Shown one piece after another: positions 18,295-28,293 of a DNA stretch of 64,000 bases; the first letter of the stretch is position 1; the number at the start of each line of letters is the position of its first letter. The notes under the pieces are model-generated. The model ran no database searches, was not told the origin of the DNA, and saw nothing but the letters and a program-made list of their open reading frames with translations. A program made the translations under genes and the position numbers. The DNA lies in contig JADCAS010000007.1 in the NCBI GenBank assembly GCA_020401865.1, positions 1 through 64,000 of the forward strand. The letters run 5' to 3'. This DNA is from Phenylobacterium sp. Lineage in GTDB: Bacteria; Pseudomonadota; Alphaproteobacteria; Caulobacterales; Caulobacteraceae.

Positions 18295-18653
18295 TCAAGG
18301 TCCTTACAGTGGATGACTCTCGCACCATGCGGGACATGCTGCGCCTGGCTCTGGCCGGGGGAGGGTTCACCGTCATCCAGGCGGTTGACGGTGAACACGG
18401 CCTCGAGGTGCTTAACGAGAGCGGCGCTGACGTTATCATCACCGACATCAATATGCCCAAGCTGGACGGCTTCGGCTTCATCGAGCGGGTGCGGGAGGAC
18501 GCAGCCTACCGGGCGACACCGATCCTGGTGCTCACTACGGAAAGTGACCCCGCAAAGAAGGTCCGGGCCCGCGAGGCGGGTGCGACCGGATGGATCGTCA
18601 AGCCCTTCCATCCCGAGAAGCTCCTGGATGTGATCCGGAAGGTGGCGGCCTGA
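18291..18653 (+). CDS. cheY: Chemotaxis response regulator CheY (first copy)
   Basis: 120 residues, a lone receiver domain. The acidic pocket is in V-D-D-S, the phosphorylated aspartate in I-I-T-D-I-N-M-P (about residue 52), and the switch threonine and lysine in L-T-T-E and I-V-K-P-F. CheA-phosphorylated CheY acts on the flagellar motor switch. It starts with TTG overlapping the cheX stop, which ties their translation, and cheA begins 5 nt after its end. One of three receiver genes in this cluster, which allows branched signalling or a phosphate sink. Confidence 0.93.
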   Translation: MIKVLTVDDSRTMRDMLRLALAGGGFTVIQAVDGEHGLEVLNESGADVIITDINMPKLDGFGFIERVREDAAYRATPILVLTTESDPAKKVRAREAGATGWIVKPFHPEKLLDVIRKVAA

Positions 18654-18657
18654 GCCC

Positions 18658-20862
18658 ATGGACGAGCTCGAGGAAATCAAGATCACATTCTTCCAGGAAT
18701 GTGACGAACTGCTGGGAGACTTGGAGTCTGGGCTCCTGAGCATCGATGCCGGCGACACCGAACCTGAGCTGGTCAACGCGGTGTTTCGCGCGGTTCACTC
18801 TGTGAAGGGTGGCGCCGGCGCCTTCGGGCTTGAGGCCCTCGTACGTTTCGCCCATGTCTTTGAAACTCTCCTGGACAATATCCGCGGCGGAAAGACCGCG
18901 CTTCGGCCGGATCTGGTCAAGCTGCTGCTTCGAGCTGCCGATGTGCTTGCGGATCATGTGGCCGCCGCCAAGCTCGGGGGCGAAGGCGATGCAGCCTCGA
19001 CGACCGCTATGGTTGAAGAGCTAGAGACCTGGATCTCCGGCGGTCCGGCGCCCTCCCCGCCGGCCCTGCCAGCGGATCTCCAGCCCAATGAAGACGGCAT
19101 TGTCTTCAAGCCTGTCACACTGACCCTGCCGGAAGTCGATGAAGGCCCGAGGGAAGAGGTCTGGACGATCACCTTCCAGCCGATGGATGAGCTCTACGCC
19201 AAGGCGAACGAGGCCGGCCTTCTGATCCGCGAGATCGAACGCCTGGGAAAGATCGATGTCGAGCTGCTGGACGATGCTCTGCCGATCTTCGATAACCTCG
19301 ACCCGGAAACGGCGCACTTCGCCTGGAAAGTCCGCCTCAGGACTGATGTTCCCGAAGAAAAAATCCGCGAGGTCTTCGAGTTCGTCGAGGGCCATTGCTC
19401 GACCACGATCGTGCGAGAGGCGTCCCCACCGGTATTGGTCGAAGCCGACGCCGGTCCCGACATTGCTGCGATCATCGCCGCCGCCCAGGCTGCGAACATG
19501 GAAGCCGAACCCGCCTTCACGCCGTTGAAGGTCGATGTGGCCGCCGTTGAATCCCAGCCGCCCGTGGCGCTGGCCCCAGCCGCTCCTGTGGCCCAGGTCG
19601 CGCAGCCTACCTCGCCGCGTTCACCTCAGCCTCCGCAGGGGGAGAAGGTTAATCAGGCGACCATTCGGGTGGATCCGGAGCGTATCGATAAGCTGATCGA
19701 CCTTGTCGGCGAACTGGTGATCAACCAGGCGATGCTGGCCCAGCGTGTGGCTGGCCACGGTTTCGCAGCGTCTTCTGATGTTGGCCGGGGTCTGGATGAG
19801 CTGGAGCAGTTGACGCGCGACATTCAGGACAGCGTCATGGCGATCCGGGCCCAGCCCGTAAAATCGGTGTTCCAGCGGATGCCGCGCCTCGTGCGCGAGA
19901 TCGCGGGTCAGACTGGAAAACAGGTCCGGCTGGTTACGGACGGAGAGAATACCGAAGTCGACAAGACCGTGATCGAGAGGATCTCGGAGCCGATCACGCA
20001 CATGCTCCGCAATGCGATCGACCACGGACTCGAGACGCCGGAAGAACGCGTCGCAGCCGGCAAGCCCACAGAGGGGACGGTCCGTCTGGCGGCCCTGCAT
20101 CGCGGCGGACGGATCGTCATCGAGGTGGGTGATGACGGCAAAGGCATCAATCGGCCCAGAGTCCGTCAGATCGCTATTGATCGCGGTCTCATCGCCGCCG
20201 ATGCGCAGCTCACGGACGAGGAAGTCGATAATCTGATCTTCCTTCCCGGGTTCTCAACGGCGAGCACGGTGTCGGATATCTCCGGTCGCGGCGTGGGCAT
20301 GGATGTTGTGCGCAAGTCGGTGCAAGGCCTCGGAGGCCGGATTTCGATCAGCTCCCGGCCCGGCTTCGGATCCACCTTCACTCTCAGCCTTCCGCTGACC
20401 TTGGCCGTCCTGGACGGCATGGTCATCGACGTGGCCGGTCAGACCCTGGTGGTGCCGCTGACCGCAATCGTCGAGAGCCTCCGTCCGGCTGCGGCCGAGG
20501 TGAAGAAACTCGGGGCTCAGGGTGGCGTACTTGCGGTGCGTGACGCCTATGTGCCTCTGGTCGACATCGGCCGCGTGCTCGGCTTCCAGACCACCGAGAT
20601 TGATCCCGCTGAGGGTGTCGTGTTGCTCGTGGATAGCGAGGTCGGCGGCCGCGCCGCGCTTGTCGCCGACAGCATTCACGGCCAGCGGCAGGTCGTGATC
20701 AAGTCGTTGGAGTCCAACTACCAGCAGGTTCCGGGGATCGCTGCGGCGACCATCCTGGGTGACGGTCGGGTGGCCTTGATCCTCGACGTCGACGCCCTGG
20801 TCGCGATGCGCAAGCGTGAACCCCTGCGGATGCCTGAACCTTCAATCCAAGCTGCGGAGTGA
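18658..20862 (+). CDS. cheA: Chemotaxis histidine kinase CheA
   Basis: 734 residues. The phosphorylated histidine is H47 in H-S-V-K-G-G within the HPt domain (1-105). A second alpha/beta region (about 165-265) sits at the usual place of the CheY/CheB-binding domain, followed by a Pro/Ala linker, the dimerisation helices from about 335, the ATP-binding domain with N-A-I-D-H-G-L-E and D-D-G-K-G-I, and a CheW-like C-terminal domain. It autophosphorylates in receptor arrays and passes phosphate to CheY and CheB. Its stop overlaps the GTG of cheW. Confidence 0.97.
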   Translation: MDELEEIKITFFQECDELLGDLESGLLSIDAGDTEPELVNAVFRAVHSVKGGAGAFGLEALVRFAHVFETLLDNIRGGKTALRPDLVKLLLRAADVLADHVAAAKLGGEGDAASTTAMVEELETWISGGPAPSPPALPADLQPNEDGIVFKPVTLTLPEVDEGPREEVWTITFQPMDELYAKANEAGLLIREIERLGKIDVELLDDALPIFDNLDPETAHFAWKVRLRTDVPEEKIREVFEFVEGHCSTTIVREASPPVLVEADAGPDIAAIIAAAQAANMEAEPAFTPLKVDVAAVESQPPVALAPAAPVAQVAQPTSPRSPQPPQGEKVNQATIRVDPERIDKLIDLVGELVINQAMLAQRVAGHGFAASSDVGRGLDELEQLTRDIQDSVMAIRAQPVKSVFQRMPRLVREIAGQTGKQVRLVTDGENTEVDKTVIERISEPITHMLRNAIDHGLETPEERVAAGKPTEGTVRLAALHRGGRIVIEVGDDGKGINRPRVRQIAIDRGLIAADAQLTDEEVDNLIFLPGFSTASTVSDISGRGVGMDVVRKSVQGLGGRISISSRPGFGSTFTLSLPLTLAVLDGMVIDVAGQTLVVPLTAIVESLRPAAAEVKKLGAQGGVLAVRDAYVPLVDIGRVLGFQTTEIDPAEGVVLLVDSEVGGRAALVADSIHGQRQVVIKSLESNYQQVPGIAAATILGDGRVALILDVDALVAMRKREPLRMPEPSIQAAE

Positions 20863-21332
20863 ATATGAACCAGCCAGCAAATATCGGGGCCAGCGAACGC
20901 CGCGAGCTGACGTCATTTTGGACCGGAGAGCAGGAATACTGCGTCGACATCATGTCTGTGCGGGAGATACGGGGCTGGAGCGCGGCGACGCCTCTGCCAC
21001 AGAGCCCGAATTACATGCGCGGTGTGATCAACCTGCGTGGAGCGGTGCTGCCGATCATGGACCTGGCCGAGCGGCTGGATCTGCCGCCCACCCAGCCTTC
21101 CGAACGCTCGGTCATCATCGTCGTGCAGGTGGGAGAGCGTCTTGTCGGCCTTCTTGTGGACGCCGTCTCCGACATTCTGTCGATCACCCCCGATCAGATC
21201 CAGCCTACGCCCGATGTCGGATGCGATCAGTCGAAGGCCTTCATCCGCGGCCTGATCACGATCGATGACAGGATGGTCAGTGAGATCGCCGTCGAGCGTC
21301 TGTTGCCGGACCTCGAAGGCCTCGCAGCATGA
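20859..21332 (+). CDS. cheW: Chemotaxis coupling protein CheW
   Basis: 157 residues, a single CheW-like SH3-type domain with [16 protein letters not shown] in the middle and the late L-V-D-A-V-S-D-I segment. It couples receptors to CheA in the polar array. The GTG at 20859 overlaps the cheA stop; an ATG two codons later is an equally good start. It overlaps cheR by 4 nt (ATGA). Confidence 0.96.
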   Translation: MNMNQPANIGASERRELTSFWTGEQEYCVDIMSVREIRGWSAATPLPQSPNYMRGVINLRGAVLPIMDLAERLDLPPTQPSERSVIIVVQVGERLVGLLVDAVSDILSITPDQIQPTPDVGCDQSKAFIRGLITIDDRMVSEIAVERLLPDLEGLAA

Positions 21333-22216
21333 ACGTGACTGTCCTTGGGCGCAGGGTCGATTCCGACTCCCTCGTCGAGGGCGAGTACAGTTTCACCCGC
21401 GAAGATTTCCGGACCATTGCGGCGCTCATTTACGAGCAGTCCGGGATCGCGCTGGCGGATACCAAGGCCAGTCTGGTGTACTCCCGCCTCGCCAAACGGC
21501 TTCGGAAGCTCGGATTGCCGGCGTTTTCGGACTACTGCGCGTTGGTCGCTTCCCCCGAGGGTGCGGCCGAGCGCAGCGCCATGCTCAACTCCCTCACTAC
21601 AAATGTGACCCGGTTCTACCGGGAGCCCCATCACTTCGTTCACCTGCGCGACGAGGTGCTGCGGCCGGCGATCCCGTTTCTGAAGTCCGGCGGTCGGATG
21701 CGCTTGTGGTCGGCGGCCTGTTCGAGCGGACAGGAGCCCTACTCGATGGCCCTGACCCTGCTGTCCGTGCTCCCGGACGCCCAGCGGTTCGACATCAAGA
21801 TACTGGCGACCGACATCGACTCGCGGATTCTGGATCAGGCTCGCGATGCCGTCTATCCGGACGATCTGGTCGCGCCTATTCCGGCGGCGCAGCGGGATCG
21901 CTGGATGCACCGGGATCCGAGCGATCGCTACGCCTGGATCATGGGGGAGGAAGTGAGATCCCTGGTCACCTTTAAGGAGCTCAACCTGATTGGTGACTGG
22001 CCGGTGCGAGGCCCCTTCGACGCCATCTTTTGCCGGAATGTCATGATCTACTTCGATGACCCGACCCAGGAGCGCATTTGTGCGCGGTTCGCGCCGCTGC
22101 TGGCCCCGGATGGGCGTCTCTACATAGGTCACTCCGAGCGTGTCAGCGCAAAGGTCTCGAGCCTGGTTTCAGACGGTCTGACGGTCTATCGCCGCGTGGA
22201 GGCCTCCAGGTCATGA
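21329..22216 (+). CDS. cheR: Chemoreceptor glutamate methyltransferase CheR
   Basis: 295 residues. An N-terminal helical domain precedes a Rossmann-like methyltransferase domain with [12 protein letters not shown] as SAM-binding loop and C-R-N-V-M-I-Y-F late. It methylates receptor glutamates for adaptation. The receptor upstream ends in a docking pentapeptide, consistent with a tethered CheR, whose beta-subdomain insert would bind it. It is translationally coupled on both sides: ATGA with cheW and ATGA with cheB. Confidence 0.96.
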   Translation: MNVTVLGRRVDSDSLVEGEYSFTREDFRTIAALIYEQSGIALADTKASLVYSRLAKRLRKLGLPAFSDYCALVASPEGAAERSAMLNSLTTNVTRFYREPHHFVHLRDEVLRPAIPFLKSGGRMRLWSAACSSGQEPYSMALTLLSVLPDAQRFDIKILATDIDSRILDQARDAVYPDDLVAPIPAAQRDRWMHRDPSDRYAWIMGEEVRSLVTFKELNLIGDWPVRGPFDAIFCRNVMIYFDDPTQERICARFAPLLAPDGRLYIGHSERVSAKVSSLVSDGLTVYRRVEASRS

Positions 22217-23241
22217 GTCCGGTTAGGGTGGTGGTTGTCGATGATTCTCCCACGATGCGGGGGCTGATCGGCGCCTTGCTTCGTCGGGATCCCGAAATCG
22301 ATGTCGTCGGTTTCGCGGGGGATCCCCATGAAGCGCGCCAGACGATCAAGGATCTGAATCCAGACGTCATCACGCTCGACATCGAGATGCCGAACATGAA
22401 CGGCCTGGAGTTCCTCGAGCGCATCATGAGGTTGCGACCGATGCCCGTGGTGATGGTCTCCACCCTCACCCAGGCCGGGGCGGACGCCACCCTCCGCGCG
22501 CTTGAACTTGGCGCTGTGGACTGCATCGGAAAACCGTCGAACACCATCGACGCCCGGATCGGCCTCGGCGAGTTGGCCGAGAAGGTGAAGGCGGCCGCAG
22601 GCGCCCGTGTTCGCCCCTCCTCGACGTCGGCTCCGCCGACGCCGTCGGCGGAGTTTGGCGGCTCGAACGACGTCATCGCCATAGGAGCCTCTACCGGTGG
22701 TGTGGAGGCGCTCCTGAAGGTGATTTCCCACTTTCCCGCCAACTGTCCGCCGACCGTGATCACGCAACACATGCCGGCCGTCTTCACAACGAGCTTCGCC
22801 GCCAGGCTTGACCGCGCAACGGCAGCCAGCGTCTCGGAGGCCTACGACGGGGCCCCATTGCAGCCGGGGCGAATCTATCTCGCGCCAGGCGGCGAGATGC
22901 ATCTGGAAGTCTCGAAGGCGGGGCCTGGATTCCAGTGTCGCCTGCGCTCCGGCGAACCGGTCAGCGGGCATCGCCCCTCGGTTGACGCCCTTTTTGCATC
23001 CGTCGCTTCGACCTGTGGCTCGGCTGCGGTGGGTGCGATTCTGACCGGCATGGGCCGCGACGGCGCTGCTTCGCTGAAACTGATGCGCGATGCTGGCGCC
23101 CGCACCGTGGGACAGAACGAGGAAAGCTGCGTCGTCTACGGCATGCCGCGTGTGGCCTATGAAATGGGTGGCGTCGAGCACCAGGTCTCTCTCGAGAAGA
23201 TCGGTCCGATGATCCTGACTCTTGCCGAGAAGAAGCCGTAA
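22213..23241 (+). CDS. cheB: Chemotaxis methylesterase/glutamine deamidase CheB
   Basis: 342 residues. The receiver domain holds V-D-D-S and the phosphorylated aspartate in I-T-L-D-I-E-M-P. A linker rich in Ser/Pro leads to the esterase domain with the catalytic triad motifs G-A-S-T-G-G, T-Q-H-M and T-G-M-G-R-D-G-A. It removes methyl groups from receptors when phosphorylated by CheA. The ATG at 22213 overlaps the cheR stop; the frame is open further upstream only inside cheR. The next cheY follows directly without a gap. Confidence 0.96.
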   Translation: MSPVRVVVVDDSPTMRGLIGALLRRDPEIDVVGFAGDPHEARQTIKDLNPDVITLDIEMPNMNGLEFLERIMRLRPMPVVMVSTLTQAGADATLRALELGAVDCIGKPSNTIDARIGLGELAEKVKAAAGARVRPSSTSAPPTPSAEFGGSNDVIAIGASTGGVEALLKVISHFPANCPPTVITQHMPAVFTTSFAARLDRATAASVSEAYDGAPLQPGRIYLAPGGEMHLEVSKAGPGFQCRLRSGEPVSGHRPSVDALFASVASTCGSAAVGAILTGMGRDGAASLKLMRDAGARTVGQNEESCVVYGMPRVAYEMGGVEHQVSLEKIGPMILTLAEKKP

Positions 23242-23631
23242 ATGCCCGCTGCATCCGCATTGTCAGTGCTGATCGTCGACGATCAACTTACGATCCGTTC
23301 GCTGGTTCGCAACGGCCTCCAGCAGATTGGCGTGACAAACACCCGAGAGGCCGGTGACGGCGAGGAGGCCGTGGCCGCCCTCGTAGCCCGACCCGCACAC
23401 CTGGTCATCACCGACTTCAACATGCCCAAACTGGATGGCCTCGGTCTGCTGCGCGCCATCCGGTCCTATGAGCCCATCAAGAACACAGCCGTGATCATGC
23501 TGACAGGTCGGGCCGACCCGGAACTGGTGCAGCGCGCCGCCCAGTACGGAGTCAATAATTATCTGGTCAAACCATTTACAGTAGCCACACTCCGTGAAAA
23601 AATCGAAGAAGTATTTGGAGCGCTTACATGA
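23242..23631 (+). CDS. cheY: Chemotaxis response regulator CheY (second copy)
   Basis: 129 residues, a stand-alone receiver with V-D-D-Q, the phosphorylated aspartate in V-I-T-D-F-N-M-P, and the L-V-K-P-F lysine. Its ATG follows the cheB stop immediately. In Caulobacter-type clusters this place is taken by CheYII. It overlaps cheD by 4 nt. Base composition drops toward its 3' end, continuing into cheD. Confidence 0.93.
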   Translation: MPAASALSVLIVDDQLTIRSLVRNGLQQIGVTNTREAGDGEEAVAALVARPAHLVITDFNMPKLDGLGLLRAIRSYEPIKNTAVIMLTGRADPELVQRAAQYGVNNYLVKPFTVATLREKIEEVFGALT

Positions 23632-24170
23632 TTTCTGAGGCTCCAAAACTAAGATCTCCAGGCGTAATCAAATTACATGTTGTCCAGGGAGAGCACCGGG
23701 TATCGTCGGACCCTGATGTATCGCTTCTGACAATCCTTGGATCCTGTGTCGCGGCCTGCCTTTATGATCCGCTTCGCGGCGTAGGCGGAATGAATCACTT
23801 CCTTCTGGCGGATGGCGACGGCGAGGAAGCCATGAGGTATGGGGCTTATGCTATGGAAGTCCTGATCAATGACCTTCTGAAGTTGGGGGCTTCGCGGGAG
23901 CGGCTCCAGGCAAAGCTGTTCGGGGGCGCCAAGATCATGGAGCGGCTGAACGACATCGGCGCCGAAAATGTGCTCTTTGCCCGGAGGTTCCTGGCCACCG
24001 AAGGCATACCCGTCGTCGGCGAGAGCTTGGGTGGGCGTCGCGCCCGGCGCGTCGAGTTCTGGCCTGTGGGCGGTCGAGCCCGACAACGAGAGGTCGATCA
24101 GTTCATGGAGACGGCCGCGACACGTCCTGCGACCAGCAAGGTCGCAGTGGACGAGATCGAGCTTTTCTGA
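23628..24170 (+). CDS. cheD: Chemoreceptor glutamine deamidase CheD
   Basis: 180 residues. The CheD signature is present: [12 protein letters not shown] with the catalytic cysteine, then G-G-M-N-H-F-L-L-A with the histidine, and F-G-G-A-K-I-M. It deamidates receptor glutamines and can work with CheC-type phosphatases, though none is seen here. The C-terminal tail of about 25 residues is longer than in minimal CheD. Its stop and the next start share a base (TGATG). Confidence 0.94.
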   Translation: MISEAPKLRSPGVIKLHVVQGEHRVSSDPDVSLLTILGSCVAACLYDPLRGVGGMNHFLLADGDGEEAMRYGAYAMEVLINDLLKLGASRERLQAKLFGGAKIMERLNDIGAENVLFARRFLATEGIPVVGESLGGRRARRVEFWPVGGRARQREVDQFMETAATRPATSKVAVDEIELF

Positions 24171-24547
24171 TGTTTGCTCATTCTCAAGCCATAGGGATCG
24201 GGTCCGGGGACTCTTCAGGTCAGCTCTTGCTAAGAGAATTGATCGCAAGATTAGCTCAAGAAGTGGAGGTAAACTCCATACTTGCGAGTGACTTCCATGA
24301 TGTGATTTCGGAACTTGCCGCAAAAAATATGTCTTCTGATGTCATAGAACGCCTTCAGTCGCTTGACCTCATATCCCAGACATTGGTCGAAATTGGACTA
24401 TTTCTGGATCTGGTGAGCGCGGCCTGCCCACCGGATCTCTTCGTCTCCGAGAGTCTCCTGGACAATATCAAGCTGGCGGCCCTTCGGGATCGCCTCCAGG
24501 GCAAGGCTCCGGATGTCGGCGGTGCGGCCGACCCCGAGCTCTGGTGA
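24170..24547 (+). CDS. cheU: CheU-like small chemotaxis-cluster protein
   Basis: 125 residues, mostly helical, without signal peptide or recognised domain. Leucine-rich heptad-like stretches (L-L-L-R-E-L-I-A-R-L-A and I-S-Q-T-L-V-E-I-G-L-F-L-D-L) suggest a coiled-coil or helical bundle, perhaps a partner for CheD or a receiver. I use the name only because cheU stands between cheD and the third cheY in the Caulobacter cluster. It is coupled to cheD by TGATG; the third receiver gene starts 9 nt after it. Confidence 0.6.
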   Translation: MFAHSQAIGIGSGDSSGQLLLRELIARLAQEVEVNSILASDFHDVISELAAKNMSSDVIERLQSLDLISQTLVEIGLFLDLVSAACPPDLFVSESLLDNIKLAALRDRLQGKAPDVGGAADPELW

Positions 24548-24556
24548 GGCGACGAG

Positions 24557-25165
24557 ATGGCCAGCCTGAGGCGTATGCTGGATGGAGACAAGCTCAAGCT
24601 TGAGGGTATCCATTTCCTGCTGGTCGACGACAATCCCCACGCTCTCGACATCATGGCTCAGGTTGTCCTGGGCTTCGGCGTCCGGAACATGACCAAGGTG
24701 GACGGCGCCGCCGCCGCCCGCCATGCGATCTTGCGAGGCGGGATTGATATCGTTCTGACTGACGGACAGATGCCCGGCGAGAACGGCTATCAGTTGACGG
24801 AGTGGATACGTCGGGAGGCTCCGGAGTCTGCGCGCTATGTGCCGATCGTGATCATCACCGGTCACACGCCTCAATCCGATGTCACCCTGGGCCGTGACCT
24901 GGGGGCGAATTTCACGATCGCAAAGCCCTTGGTGCCCCGGGTGCTGATTCAGCGCCTCTTCTGGCTCAGCCATGAGGATCGCCAGTTTGTCCAGTCAGAC
25001 GCTTACATGGGTCCAGATCGCCGGTTCAGGAGGCTCGGGCCGCCTGTCGGCACCGATGGCCGTCGTAGCGGGGACCTCAAGGGTGAGGTAGGAGAAGCCA
25101 GTGAGCCAAATCTCAGCCAGGCTGAGATCGATGCGTTGATGAAGCCAGCAAAGGTGGTCCTGTGA
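24557..25165 (+). CDS. cheY: Receiver-domain protein with C-terminal extension (CheYIII-like)
   Basis: 202 residues. A receiver domain (about 15-140) has L-V-D-D-N and the phosphorylated aspartate in V-L-T-D-G-Q-M-P, with the conserved lysine in I-A-K-P-L. About 60 further residues follow, including a basic G-P-D-R-R-F-R-R segment and a terminal I-D-A-L-M-K-P; no DNA-binding domain is visible. In the Caulobacter cheI cluster the equivalent protein is CheYIII. Its stop overlaps the start of the cheE-like gene. Confidence 0.8.
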   Translation: MASLRRMLDGDKLKLEGIHFLLVDDNPHALDIMAQVVLGFGVRNMTKVDGAAAARHAILRGGIDIVLTDGQMPGENGYQLTEWIRREAPESARYVPIVIITGHTPQSDVTLGRDLGANFTIAKPLVPRVLIQRLFWLSHEDRQFVQSDAYMGPDRRFRRLGPPVGTDGRRSGDLKGEVGEASEPNLSQAEIDALMKPAKVVL

Positions 25166-25635
25166 GCGGTGTCACTTTCATTCGAGTGCCCAACAAGCTG
25201 GCTCAGCTGACGCGGGGAAAGGGCGGGATCGCCGTCGGTGAGGCGGTCAAGCGGGCGAACGCAGCACTCGAGGGCCTGAAGGACGCCAGTGTCGCGATCA
25301 TTGACGAGCAGCTTGCCGAGATCGACCGCCTGTTCGGGCCCGGCAACCCGGATCGCGCCGGGCTCAGCCTTGAAGTCCTTTACGATCAGGCGTCAAAGAT
25401 CATAGACGCGGGCGGGGGGCTCCCGGGCTCCGGGCTGGAGGAGTGTGCCCGTGCGGTGTGCGACCTGGTCTCCCGCAGCCGCGCGCACAATACATGCGAC
25501 TGGGACGCGATCGACGTGCATATCGCCACCCTGAAGGTGTTGCGCGCTCAGGGCCAGAATCTGACCGCCGCTCAGCGCAGAACCGTGCTCAAGGGCCTTA
25601 GCGACGTCACAGCCAAGCGTGCGGGTGAAGGCTGA
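25162..25635 (+). CDS. cheE: CheE-like protein, end of chemotaxis cluster
   Basis: 157 residues, helical, without a known catalytic motif. It begins M-S-G-V-T-F-I-R-V-P-N-K-L and has conserved-looking I-D-E-Q-L-A-E-I-D and V-C-D-L-V-S-R-S-R-A segments. Position and size match CheE, last gene of the Caulobacter cheI cluster, which is reported to influence chemotaxis by an unknown mechanism. It overlaps the preceding receiver gene by 4 nt (GTGA). No clear terminator follows in the 203 nt to the GST gene. Confidence 0.7.
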   Translation: MSGVTFIRVPNKLAQLTRGKGGIAVGEAVKRANAALEGLKDASVAIIDEQLAEIDRLFGPGNPDRAGLSLEVLYDQASKIIDAGGGLPGSGLEECARAVCDLVSRSRAHNTCDWDAIDVHIATLKVLRAQGQNLTAAQRRTVLKGLSDVTAKRAGEG

Positions 25636-25838
25636 CCCGCCGCAGGATCCATCAGCGTCCGATATGGACCTCCAGGGCCGCCGCCATCAGACTGCACCGG
25701 ACAGCATTCACGACCCATGCCAACGCCTTGACCCCGCATGCCCTGGCGCGCCAGGCGAGCTTGGAGGCCGCGAAGGCTTTACATTGTACGATACCTTCTC
25801 CAAAGTAAGGTTGCGTCCTGCAGCCCCGGGGGGATTCA

Positions 25839-26441
25839 ATGAAGGTCTATTTCGCTCCGAACTCGCGCGCTGTGCGCACGGTCTGGCTCCTTGAGGAGAT
25901 CGGCCTGCCCTATGAGCTGGAGCGCTTTACCCTTGGGCAGAGAGAGATGCGGAGCCCGGAATACACCCGCATCAATCCGAACGGTCGGGTTCCGACCCTG
26001 GTGGATGGCGACACGACGATCTCGGAGAGCACTGCGATCGCCCAGTACCTCGGCGCGAAGTACGCCCCGCACCTGATCCGCGGGCCGGAGGATCCGGGCT
26101 TCGCCCTTTACCTGCAATGGCTGCACTATGCTGAAGGCATGATCATGCCGCCGATCAACAACTATGTGGTCGAGACGATCCTTCTTCCCCCTGAGCGCCG
26201 CAACCCGGAAATGGCGGCGCGGGCCCTGAAAGTGCTGAATCGCACCCTCGAGGCCGCCGAGTCCCACATGGCCGGTCGCGAGTACATTGCTGGCGACTTC
26301 ACCGTTGCTGACACCATCACCGGGCACGCCGTCATCATGTCCAGGCGTCTCGGCGCGGACTTCGGCAATCTTCCGAACCTCGGCGCCTACGCCGACCGGC
26401 TGGAGGCGCGGCCGGCCTTCAAGGCTGCCGAAGCCGCCTGA
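25839..26441 (+). CDS. Glutathione S-transferase family protein
   Basis: 200 residues. The N-terminal thioredoxin-fold domain has N-S-R-A-V-R-T-V-W-L, with the serine in the place of the catalytic residue, N-P-N-G-R-V-P-T-L and E-S-T-A-I-A-Q-Y-L, which binds the gamma-glutamyl group. A helical C-terminal domain with F-T-V-A-D follows. It conjugates or reduces electrophiles with glutathione in the cytoplasm. It stands alone, after the chemotaxis cluster and convergent with the next gene. Confidence 0.9.
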   Translation: MKVYFAPNSRAVRTVWLLEEIGLPYELERFTLGQREMRSPEYTRINPNGRVPTLVDGDTTISESTAIAQYLGAKYAPHLIRGPEDPGFALYLQWLHYAEGMIMPPINNYVVETILLPPERRNPEMAARALKVLNRTLEAAESHMAGREYIAGDFTVADTITGHAVIMSRRLGADFGNLPNLGAYADRLEARPAFKAAEAA

Positions 26442-26456
26442 CCGCGCGGACCTCGC

Positions 26457-27032
26457 CTACTCTTCCCGGGTGTAGGGATCGTTCGGCCCGCTGATGCGCT
26501 CCAGCCGCATGCGGCCGAGGTCCGGGCGCGTCCAGCCCATCCGGCCGTCGGGCTCCAGCCAGCGGCGGACCTCGATCCCCGGCATCCCCTTGGGCCGCAG
26601 GATGAAGGCCCCCGCCTCGTAGGTGGCGATCGCCACGATGGGGGTGCGGAAGTCGCGCACCGAGACGTCTTGCACGGCGTTGACCTCGGTCCCGTCGGCC
26701 CGGGCGTCGGCGATGGTCCCGCCCCCCATGTCGACGATCCGGTTCCCGCACTGCTCGATCCGCTCGACATAGCCGTGCATGCGCTCGCCCGGCGCCGGCG
26801 CCCGGCCGTTGACCTCGACGATCCGCCAGATTCCCCGCAGGTCCGGGGCGCCCGCCGCCAGGGGCTCGCCGCATCGCTTCAGGACCGGCTCAGGGAAGGT
26901 CCGGCCATATCCGCCGGGCGCCTGCGGCGTGTGCGCCACCGGGATGTCTTCGGCCCGCAGCGTCGCTTCACCTGATGCGCCGGCCGCCGCCAGGGCCAGG
27001 GCCGCAAGGAAGGATGAAACGCCAGCCGCCAT
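26457..27032 (-). CDS. Exported protein of unknown function
   Basis: 191 residues with a clear signal peptide (hydrophobic residues about 5-18, cleavage likely near A-S-G-E). The mature part contains L-R-G-I-W-R-I-V-E-V-N-G-R-A, a pattern seen in small secreted beta-barrel proteins, and two cysteines that may pair (about residues 53 and 95). I do not recognise the family. The ATG at 27032 faces the CPBP protease gene across a 147-nt divergent promoter region. Confidence 0.75.
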   Translation of the reverse strand: MAAGVSSFLAALALAAAGASGEATLRAEDIPVAHTPQAPGGYGRTFPEPVLKRCGEPLAAGAPDLRGIWRIVEVNGRAPAPGERMHGYVERIEQCGNRIVDMGGGTIADARADGTEVNAVQDVSVRDFRTPIVAIATYEAGAFILRPKGMPGIEVRRWLEPDGRMGWTRPDLGRMRLERISGPNDPYTREE

Positions 27033-27179
27033 GTCGCGCCTTCCGGGTCAGGGCGAGGACTGTCCCAGCAATGGGGATGACCGTAAAGGCGAGGCGCATC
27101 TGAAGCGTCACCGTCGGACGGGGCTGGCCGCCAGGGCGCCCTGCTTGCCAATTCGGCCAAAAGCTCCGACCGTCGGGCG

Positions 27180-28196
27180 ATGAGCCCCCCGACAGCCAAC
27201 CTGGCAGCCGAAATCCGCCGAACCGTGCAGTCCCTGGGCCGGGATCACTCGCCCTTCCTTCGACCGGACGGCGGACCCGAGCCAAGCTGGCGGCGGATCG
27301 GCCTCGGCTTCCTGGCCGGCATCGGCGTCGGCGCCGTCGCCGCAGTGCAGATTACCATCCTGCTCTCCGCCATCCTGAGCATCGCTTGGACTGTCCATCT
27401 CAGGGTTGGCGGCCTGTCCAGCGCGACCATCCGGGCGCTGCTTGACGGCCTGACGTCAGGCCAGCGTACGCCCGATCTCGCCGAGCAGGTGGGGTTGATC
27501 TGGCTCGTCGCCGCCGCCAACATGGCCATTGCGGCCTGCCTTGTTCTTGTCGGGAGCCGGGTCACCCGCACCCGACCGATGGCGAGCCTCACATCGGCGC
27601 CGGGGTGGCGCTGGCGGCATCTGCTGCTGGGTCTGGTTCTCTACGGCCTGTTCGTCTTGGCGATGACGGCCTTCGAGGACTCGGCGGGCGCGCCGCCCTA
27701 CACGGCCATCTTCCGGACGCCGGCCACGGCCTTCATCTTTTCGTTGTTTTTCATACCTACCGTCGTGATCGCTGCCGCAGCCGAGGAATTCATCTTCCGG
27801 GGATGGATCCTGCGGCATGCGGGAAGGAAGGTCGCCCGCGTCAGCCTCGCCGTCCTCGTCGCGCTTGCCAGTTCGATGGTGTTCAGCTTAATCCACTGGG
27901 AGACGGCCTTCGATCCCAACGCCATGATCCTCCGCGCCGCCGTGGGCCTCGGGCTCTGCTATGTCACCCTCAGGATGGGAGGCATCGAAATGGCCACCGG
28001 GGCGCACGCCGCGAACAATCTCGTGGTCTTCTATCTGCTCCAGCCCTTCAGCCTAGCTGAAACCGCCGTCGAGCCCTTTGATCCCTGGGTCATCCTGGGC
28101 GCCGCCATGGTGCTTGCCGGCCATATCACCCTGGCCGAGGTCGCACTGCGAACCCCTGCCCTCAGGCGCTGGCTGGACCCCCCCGGCAAGGCTTAG
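27180..28196 (+). CDS. CPBP-family intramembrane metalloprotease
   Basis: 338 residues with about 8 hydrophobic segments. The CPBP (Rce1-like) motifs are in order: A-E-E-F-I-F-R-G at about residue 202, F-S-L-I-H-W-E about 40 residues later, and H-A-A-N-N near the end. The glutamates and histidines form the active site inside the membrane. Bacterial members are often linked to self-protection from peptides or to CAAX-like processing; here there is no bacteriocin gene nearby. The N-terminal 60 residues are hydrophilic. Confidence 0.88.
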   Translation: MSPPTANLAAEIRRTVQSLGRDHSPFLRPDGGPEPSWRRIGLGFLAGIGVGAVAAVQITILLSAILSIAWTVHLRVGGLSSATIRALLDGLTSGQRTPDLAEQVGLIWLVAAANMAIAACLVLVGSRVTRTRPMASLTSAPGWRWRHLLLGLVLYGLFVLAMTAFEDSAGAPPYTAIFRTPATAFIFSLFFIPTVVIAAAAEEFIFRGWILRHAGRKVARVSLAVLVALASSMVFSLIHWETAFDPNAMILRAAVGLGLCYVTLRMGGIEMATGAHAANNLVVFYLLQPFSLAETAVEPFDPWVILGAAMVLAGHITLAEVALRTPALRRWLDPPGKA

Positions 28197-28293
28197 GGCC
28201 GGCGGCCTGCCGTGGACCCGGTTGTTCCCCGGGACCCCGGGGGTTAGCCTCCCTCTTGGGATTTGACCGCCGGCCGGCGGGGGAGGGAACACC

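Noticed and set aside
25619..25894. Plus-strand frame overlapping the end of cheE and start of the GST gene
   Set aside because: No ribosome site or motif, and it overlaps two well-supported genes.
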